From positions 62,001-126,000 of the forward strand of contig JADGDO010000002.1 in the NCBI GenBank assembly GCA_016744855.1: 64,000 nucleotides of DNA. The letters run 5' to 3'. The notes beneath the pieces were generated by a model. That model saw only the letters and a program-made list of their open reading frames with translations. It made no database searches and was not told where the DNA came from. A program made the position numbers and the translations under genes. Source of the DNA: Candidatus Fermentibacteraceae bacterium (GTDB taxonomy: Bacteria > Fermentibacterota > Fermentibacteria > Fermentibacterales > JCC-6). How positions within the stretch are numbered: the first letter of the stretch is position 1; each line of letters begins with the position of its first letter. Positions 19,301 to 25,931 of this stretch are shown in pieces.

Positions 19301-20391
19301 ATAGGAAGCAGGCTTCCACCCGGAATACCGGATGGTATAGTGAGATATGAATTCAAGTCTCCATTGATAAACAGCGTTGAATAGTCTTCGTCTATAAAAA
19401 CACAATCGGGGAAAAATCTTTCTTCGAGACAGGATGTAAATGAACGACTTCTCCTGAATACATCATCATCCATCACTTCTGAATATGGCACACGCGCACG
19501 CGCTGAACCTGTTTTAGTGTAGTATTTATCATGAGGAAACATATTCAAGGTAAGTGCAATATCTGATATCTTTTTAAAAACACGCCACCGTGAATCGATG
19601 GTTTTGAGATTACTGCTGTTCTTACCGGGAGTTTCCCCGCTTCCAAGAAAAAGGAACCCCCCCTTCGATAAACTGTAATTCAACCTCTCCAGTACAATGT
19701 CCTGTGCCTCTGGTTTCAGGTAGATCATCATGTTCCTGCAGCTTACAAGGTCCATTTTAGCAAAGGGTGGATCTGAAAGAACATCGTGGTAGCTGAAGAC
19801 CATATGCGACCTGATGTTTCTTGTTACTTTCCAGGAACCATCTTTTTCTTCAAAATATCTGCGGTATTCTGCTGGAACGCTGGCAAACTGCTTCTGTGTA
19901 TAAATGCCTTTTGAGGCTTTAGCCAGAGAGGGTCTGCTTATATCTGTCGCAAAAATAGTGAAATTCTTGCCTTCGTCACCCGAAACACTATCCATCAACA
20001 TTGCTATGGAATATGCTTCCATCCCAGTCGAGCATCCGGCAACCCATACACGAACCGGTTCATCGTTATCCTCAGCAAACAAATCTGCTATTGCTTTGTC
20101 TTTGAGAATACGGAAAGCAGCAGAATCTCTAAAAAATGAAGTAACACCAATAAGCAGATCAGAAACAAGCAGATCAAGCTGTTTTTCGTTGTTTTCAAGC
20201 AATTTAACATAGTCTCTGATGTCCTGAGCATCGATTGCATTCATACACTTCAAGTAGCGTCTTCTGAAGGTGGCCATCCGGTACATCCCGAAGTCGATGC
20301 CGCTGTGGTCGTTAACCATCTGCAGCAGTATGTACTCCCAGTCTTCAGGGGCGAATTTGCCGTCTGGAATTGCTTCGATGTTGTTATTCAT
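16321..20391 (-). CDS. CheR-type methyltransferase / multi-PAS / hybrid histidine kinase with receiver domain (no CheB domain)
   Basis: CheR: [48 protein letters not shown]; coiled coil [22 protein letters not shown]; His[16 protein letters not shown]; HATPase [72 protein letters not shown]. Confidence 0.93.
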   Translation of the reverse strand: [1356 protein letters not shown]

Positions 20392-20693
20392 TCGAACAAG
20401 ATAACCATGTAATCCGCAAATGAAAAGGGATCTATTACCAAGAGAAACAGTATGAAATCCATTCCAATCAAAGTATTTGTATCTAAATTCCTAGCTACCC
20501 TTACTTTGGCATAAATATTGCGAATCTTCACTTTGCAAACTGGCATAAACTGAAAAGAGAAATGAGATGTGATAAGTGCAATCGGAGAAAGTGCTGTCGT
20601 AACCTCCCCCATTTGAGCGACAGTTATTTGAATGAGACTTTCTGCGAAAACTAAGCCAAGAAGTAAAGTAGAATAGGTCTTCTGTGGTGAGAA

Positions 20694-21839
20694 CTATCTA
20701 ACAAAATACAATTTCTGATACCCTTCCAAGGGATCAAGCTCCCAAGCGAAGATTCCGTATTGAGTTATCTCCGTTTCCCAAGTCCAGCTATCTAGCGGGT
20801 AAACAGCATTCCGGACCAAGTTCCCATTACGGTCGTAAATATCAAAGAAGAGATCTGTTCTCGTCCCTCTTCGTACCCAAATATTCTCATCTGGACCGAT
20901 CCCTACATCCTCAATCATATATTTGAAAGGAAGTGGATGAAACTCGAACGAAGGAAGCTGACCAGCACGACTACTATAATAACTGTTCATGTAGACAACC
21001 TCAGAGTTTATCTCACCTTGAGTCTTCTCAACAGGAGCGAAATCTCTCGTCAGGTTCAGAATCTCATTCCCAGTTGAATCCCACGCGATTACACGGTACT
21101 CAAACTGATCCAACGGTGCAAAGTATATGTTTCCAGAGTTATCAGTAGAGGTTTCAAGCAGATTAAAAAGACAGAATATCCACGACTTAGAAGGATCTCT
21201 GCTTTCGTCGCTTGCTTCTATCTCAAGCGAGTCTTTCCAAAGAATAGTATCCCATGTTGGTTCTCCCCATGAATACAGCCCAACTGTATGTCGGATATAG
21301 TCGCTACTTGGGTCTTCATCATATCTGGATAATGCTATTCTATTGTCTGAAATTGCAGTCAGATCATAGGGAGAATTCTCATTCCAAAGTCTTATCTCTT
21401 CGAGAAAATGAAGAGAATCATCAAATACAACAAATCCTTGCTTGCTTGGAGCGGAGATAACCAAACGTCCATCAGGCATAAAGGATAAACTACGAGGTCT
21501 AAGTAGCTCGCCTGGGCCAGCTCCCCGCCTTGTTACCTGCTGAAGAAAATTTCCTTGAAGGTCGAAAGTCCTCACAGAAGCATCAAATCCATCTAAGACG
21601 AAAAGTCTACCAGTGTTATCCAAATCAACATCAACAATAGAGTAAAATGTATTTGTTGAATCACCCAACTCTTCACCTATCTGAAATTGCATTTGCAGGG
21701 TATCTACCTCTTGTAGGGTATTGTAATTACTCTCTGTAGTGATATAGGCAGTGTCATCGCAGCCACAAATCAACGCAACACAAAGTAATATTATGCAATA
21801 CACACGGTAATTATTGTGTTTATCATATCTCAAATACAT
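20694..21839 (-). CDS. 6-bladed beta-propeller-like lipoprotein downstream of the RiPP precursor
   Basis: Lipobox ALICGC; propeller-type repeats (NTGRLFVLDGFDASVRTFDLQGNFLQQVTRRGAGPGEL); paralogue at 49892-51013. Start re-set from 21926 to 21839. Confidence 0.65.
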   Translation of the reverse strand: MYLRYDKHNNYRVYCIILLCVALICGCDDTAYITTESNYNTLQEVDTLQMQFQIGEELGDSTNTFYSIVDVDLDNTGRLFVLDGFDASVRTFDLQGNFLQQVTRRGAGPGELLRPRSLSFMPDGRLVISAPSKQGFVVFDDSLHFLEEIRLWNENSPYDLTAISDNRIALSRYDEDPSSDYIRHTVGLYSWGEPTWDTILWKDSLEIEASDESRDPSKSWIFCLFNLLETSTDNSGNIYFAPLDQFEYRVIAWDSTGNEILNLTRDFAPVEKTQGEINSEVVYMNSYYSSRAGQLPSFEFHPLPFKYMIEDVGIGPDENIWVRRGTRTDLFFDIYDRNGNLVRNAVYPLDSWTWETEITQYGIFAWELDPLEGYQKLYFVR

Positions 21840-21895
21840 AATGACACCACTTACTGCTCTAATACAGTTTTGCTTAGACATATGACATTCAAGAA

Positions 21896-22075
21896 CTAGA
21901 GCGCACCACCACCACCTGTATCGCAAAGAGGAGCATGGTTTCCTCCATTACAAGTGTGCCCATGTTTCACTCCTCCGAAAACACAATCAGCGGTTGGTGC
22001 TCCTCCATCAACACATTTTTTACTTTCTTTTGTATCCACACTTAAGTCGACAATCACAGGATTACACCATTCCAC
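21896..22075 (-). CDS. Putative RiPP precursor peptide with four Cys-x(1-2)-Gly-Gly repeats (59 aa, GTG start)
   Basis: Own translation: MEWCNPVIVDLSVDTKESKKCVDGGAPTADCVFGGVKHGHTCNGGNHAPLCDTGGGGAL*; AAGGAG RBS 7 nt upstream of GTG; lies 51 nt downstream of a radical SAM/SPASM gene; not in the ORF track (non-ATG start, <60 aa). Confidence 0.75.
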   Translation of the reverse strand: MEWCNPVIVDLSVDTKESKKCVDGGAPTADCVFGGVKHGHTCNGGNHAPLCDTGGGGAL

Positions 22076-22126
22076 AGTATTTCTCCTTTCAGTTTATGTC
22101 TCACAACCTGCTAAATTTGATTACCC

Positions 22127-23260
22127 TCAAGTTGCGACTCCTTGATTTCTTATCCTTAGCCTTGTTGTAGGGAACAAGCCCGCTCTAATAGCTTTTTCAC
22201 AATACCAGTAAGGAGCCCATAGGCTCTTCCCTGTGTAATAGTTCTGCGCAATGCAACTTGCTTTGCAAATGCCATTCATCACGCAATCCCCACAAACACC
22301 TTTCATCTTAATGGGAAATCCTTCGCGAAGTTCATTTATTATTGGGTTTTGCTTCCAGACTTTTTCCAAAGAACAATTTCTAGCATTCCCAAAAACCAAA
22401 TCAGGAACGACTTCGCCAATTCCGCATAAAGAATAAGAGCCATCAGAAAGAACACCAAGAATACTGAGGATACCGCATACACCACAACCAATTCCAGTCT
22501 CACTAAACATTCTACTCATTGGCCTGAAAGCAAGAGGATGTGTATAAACCAAACGGAGAGAAGTTGAAAATGACAAATCATTCTCTACCCAATCACCAAG
22601 TTTGATAAGCTCTTCAATAGACAGAGTCTCCATTGCTTCGTGCATTATGTCCCCCCGCGCTGTTGGTTGCACGGGATTGAATTTCACGGAAGCCGCACCG
22701 ATATCTTCAGCAAGTTTGATAACTGATTTAATCTGGTGCTTGTTTCTTCTCATAACCGACATAATGATCTGTGGTTTTATTCCAACACGAACAAGGTTCT
22801 TTATCCCCTCACATGCAGCAAAGAAAGAACCTGGAATCCCCCTAACCCATTCATGCATCTCTGCGTCAGACCCGTCAAGACTTACTGAAACAGAAAGATG
22901 TTTAGAACTACCCTTAATTTGCTTAGCTAATGTAGGTGTACAAAGTGTTCCATTCGTTTCAATCGTCAAGCTCAAAGAGTTAACTTCTATTAATTTTAGT
23001 ATTTTCGTTATAGATGGGTGCAAAAGAGGTTCTCCCCCAGTAAGCTTTACTCCAGATAACCCTAGCGGTTTAGCTTGTTCGATGATTGATTCCATGAGAC
23101 CAATCTCCATCACTGGAAGAGATCGACTTTCTATAGACTGGTATTCAGGAGCTATCCAGCAGTGACGGCACTTTAAATTACAGCCTTTGGTCAGATAGAA
23201 GTAAATCGATTTCAACGGAAAATCATCGCTCAGTATGTTCTTACATGTCTTTTGCTTCAT
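22127..23260 (-). CDS. Radical SAM/SPASM peptide-modifying enzyme
   Basis: CNLKCRHCW (CxxxCxxC), KLTGGEPLLHP, SVSLDGSDAEMHEWVRG; SPASM-type Cys: GCGVCGI..SLCGIGE..CGDCVMNGICKASC..YC. Confidence 0.9.
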   Translation of the reverse strand: MKQKTCKNILSDDFPLKSIYFYLTKGCNLKCRHCWIAPEYQSIESRSLPVMEIGLMESIIEQAKPLGLSGVKLTGGEPLLHPSITKILKLIEVNSLSLTIETNGTLCTPTLAKQIKGSSKHLSVSVSLDGSDAEMHEWVRGIPGSFFAACEGIKNLVRVGIKPQIIMSVMRRNKHQIKSVIKLAEDIGAASVKFNPVQPTARGDIMHEAMETLSIEELIKLGDWVENDLSFSTSLRLVYTHPLAFRPMSRMFSETGIGCGVCGILSILGVLSDGSYSLCGIGEVVPDLVFGNARNCSLEKVWKQNPIINELREGFPIKMKGVCGDCVMNGICKASCIAQNYYTGKSLWAPYWYCEKAIRAGLFPTTRLRIRNQGVAT

Positions 23261-24355
23261 TGTGTCAACCCCGGCAAAACTCCACCTTTCTCAAGAAATC
23301 GCTTCAAACAGGCATCAGGACTAGGATGATTTTCCTCACCAATTAATGTATAAGCAAGTGCAGGACAATTCCCCCTGCAATACGGTGTATACTTGCACTC
23401 ATTGCAGAACTCGAATTCCTCTAGAGGAATGGCAACACGTTTTCTTAGCCTTAACAGTTCTGGATGATTCTGCCAGGTTTTTCTAAGGTCGTCTTGGTTA
23501 ATTCGACCAAGCTCAATGTGCCCCATTTGGCTACAGGGAGTCATAACTCCATTTGCTTTAATCGTCATACTGGAGAATACGCCACCACAAGATCGTAAGC
23601 ATCCGGTATCAGCGGAAATTCCCTTTTTACTTTTTCTTTCATTCTCCATTTTTATCCATTGTCTTGCTTCTGCCAAAGGACCAGCTGAAGCATCAATGCG
23701 TCCTTGATACTTTTCGGATAAATCTAGTAGCACACGCATTGCTAAGGATCGTTCCTCAATCGTAAGTTGAATTTCCTCTGAGTTAGATCGACAAAGTCCA
23801 AAGAAGGAAGCAGCATTTGTTGAAAAGCTAGGCAATTTAAGTTTTTCCAATAGATAATGTGCTATTTCCTCGAGATGATGCACATTATATCGGTGAATAG
23901 TAACTCTAACTCCAACAGAAATCCCATGTTTTCTAAGATAACCAAGTCCAGTTATTGCTTTCTGACAAACTACCGTCGCCTCTGAATACATCATGGGATT
24001 GAGGATTCGAACCATCAATTGATATTTGAACTGAATCACATCGACCAGTTGATGCAATGTATTTTGCAAGATCATCAGTTATTAGAGTACCATTACTAAC
24101 CATTGTAAAGCGCATCCTATTTTTCACAACACCATCAATCAGTTCTCTAAGATCATCACGGATAAAGGGTTCACCACCTCCAATATCGACATTAAGAACT
24201 GAACACTGCTTAAGTTCTTCAAGAAATAATATCCACTCAGAAATTGGAAGATCCTGAATTTTTTCATCGGAATAATCGGAGCAATACGCACATGACAAGT
24301 TACATTTATTCGTAAATAGAATATCAATTGATTTTGGGGTTTTCATCGTCCTCAT
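23257..24355 (-). pseudogene. Radical SAM/SPASM enzyme split by an apparent +1 frameshift (pseudogene, sequencing error or recoding)
   Basis: Frame 1 (24355..): CNLSCAYCSD, GGGEPFIRDD, VQISIDGSNPQSHDVFRGDGS; frame 2 (to 23257): QKAITGLGYLRKHGISVGVRVTI..TPCSQMG..CNECKYTPYCRGNCPA. Joining at about 23962-23972 with one base removed gives RGDGSFQKAITGL. Confidence 0.85.
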
Positions 24356-24642
24356 CAGAGAATGGTCTCACGTAGTTCAGCGATACCCTTTGCAACTAAA
24401 TCCTCAATAAAACTAGTTACAAGAGTTTCTGCATCGGTAGGGGCGTTTTTGCATTCAGAGATTAGCAGATTATGAATATCACTAATAGATCTTTCACCAT
24501 CTAAATGCTTATAAATAAATGTGCTAATAGGATTCATTCCATATGCTTCTGAAGTATCTGGATTCAATAGAATAGCCCAATCATCGTATTCTTCCCTGAA
24601 AACAAAATCTGAATTCACTTGTACTCTTTTTAATTTATCCAT
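24355..24642 (-). CDS. PqqD-family protein (RiPP recognition element)
   Basis: VFREEYDDWAILLNPDTSEAYGMNPISTFIYKHLDGERSISDI..TDAETLVTSFIEDLVAKGIAEL; typical PqqD layout directly upstream of radical SAM genes. Confidence 0.87.
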   Translation of the reverse strand: MDKLKRVQVNSDFVFREEYDDWAILLNPDTSEAYGMNPISTFIYKHLDGERSISDIHNLLISECKNAPTDAETLVTSFIEDLVAKGIAELRETIL

Positions 24643-24681
24643 TGCAGCCCCTTCAATATCAGTGTCTTCTTGTTGATGTAC

Positions 24682-24709
24682 AATATATATTCTAGTATTA
24701 GATTGTAAA
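24682..24709 (-). promoter_or_regulatory. Putative promoter of the PqqD/radical SAM operon (TTTACA-16-TATATT)
   Basis: tgtaaa at 24704-24709 and aatata at 24682-24687 on the + strand, AT-rich surroundings. Confidence 0.4.
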
Positions 24710-24850
24710 GTTATTAAAAATTAATGTGGAATGAACCCCTGTTGCTATATCTATATCCAAATCAAAAGCCACACAACCTTATGGGTCCGTTCCACAAAGG
24801 GGGAACTATCCGGAAATGGACATGAGACGCTATGTGTAGAAGTATTGCAA

Positions 24851-24871
24851 AGCCCCGGCAAAACCGGGGCT
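24851..24871 (-). terminator. Hairpin downstream of the RND efflux operon
   Basis: AGCCCCGG-caaaa-CCGGGGCT; short T run after it on the minus strand. Confidence 0.6.
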
Positions 24872-24893
24872 CTACAAAAAATTAATCGAATAA

Positions 24894-25931
24894 CTAGTTA
24901 ACTATGGCCACCGGTGCATCGTGTGCGAGAGAATAGTGACCACTTGTAATAACAGACTCTCCTTCAGCAAGATTCTCTGTAATCGCGACATAACCGCGGC
25001 CGGCAGGTCCGAGAGTTACATAGACCCAGTCTGCATGTCCCTCAAGAACCCTGAAAACCATGGGTCGGTCATCACGAATCAGTACAGCCTGCTCGGGAAT
25101 AATTAGTGAACCTTCATGCTCAGCAAAAACTATCTCGGTTCTGGCAGTTGCTCCCGGGCGAAGATTCGGTACATGTGGGACATCCACAACAACGGTACCT
25201 GATCTGAAATTCGGATCAACAACAGGAGAAACAGATCTAACTTCACCAACCAGAACAGTATCGTTCAGTGAAGGAATAATAACAAATGCCTTCAGTCCAG
25301 CTGTACACTGAGCCAGCTGCCTTTCATCAAGATCAACTTCCACCTGAAGAGTCCAAGGATCAACCAGAGTACCAAGAGGTGAACCAGGATAAACAGTCAT
25401 GCCTTCCTGAGCTGTAACATCTGAGACTACACCGTTAAAACCGGCAGAAACTGCAGAATTACCATACTGGGTTCTTGCACTTGCAAGGCTGGAAGATGCG
25501 GACTCAAGACCGGTGGTCTGCCTGAGCATGCTTCTGACTCCGTCGGTAACTTCACCACGGTAATTGTCAATCTCGAACTGATAAAGAGCCTCAGCATTCC
25601 TGTACTCGCTGTTCGCAGCAGAGAGGTTTGAAGCGTGTTGTCCGCTTGCAACCCTGAAGATCACAGAGCCCTCTGCAAATTCTTCACCGGCGTATTCAGG
25701 TGCCTGCACAACCTCGCCCTGTATCTGAGCGGTCAGGCTTTGTGTTCTTCTGCTGGTGATTCTTCCAGTTGATGTAATTACTTCATAAAGAACATCAATG
25801 CTGGCGACAGATGCGGTGACTGGAAGAGGTGAAGGTTCGAGAGCTTCTCTCTCCACTTCCTCCTCTTCAGCACATCCAGAGAATAGAATGAAAGTAATGG
25901 CTAACATGAAAAGGCTAATTCTCCGGAACAT
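24894..25931 (-). CDS. RND efflux periplasmic adaptor (membrane fusion) lipoprotein
   Basis: Lipobox ILFSGC; VITSTGRITSRRTQSLTAQIQGEVVQAPEYAGEEFAEGSVIFRV..LRPGATARTEIVFAEHEGSLIIPEQAVLIRDDRPMVF. Confidence 0.88.
   Translation of the reverse strand: MFRRISLFMLAITFILFSGCAEEEEVEREALEPSPLPVTASVASIDVLYEVITSTGRITSRRTQSLTAQIQGEVVQAPEYAGEEFAEGSVIFRVASGQHASNLSAANSEYRNAEALYQFEIDNYRGEVTDGVRSMLRQTTGLESASSSLASARTQYGNSAVSAGFNGVVSDVTAQEGMTVYPGSPLGTLVDPWTLQVEVDLDERQLAQCTAGLKAFVIIPSLNDTVLVGEVRSVSPVVDPNFRSGTVVVDVPHVPNLRPGATARTEIVFAEHEGSLIIPEQAVLIRDDRPMVFRVLEGHADWVYVTLGPAGRGYVAITENLAEGESVITSGHYSLAHDAPVAIVN

Noticed and set aside
20388-20612. 74-aa minus-strand ORF upstream of the CheR-kinase
   Set aside because: No RBS or recognisable sequence; overlaps the kinase start
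21954-22145. 63-aa + strand ORF over the RiPP precursor locus
   Set aside because: No RBS; it is the antisense of the GTG-started C-GG repeat peptide, which has an RBS and fits the operon
22602-23165. 187-aa + strand ORF opposite the second radical SAM gene
   Set aside because: Antisense shadow of a gene with intact rSAM and SPASM motifs
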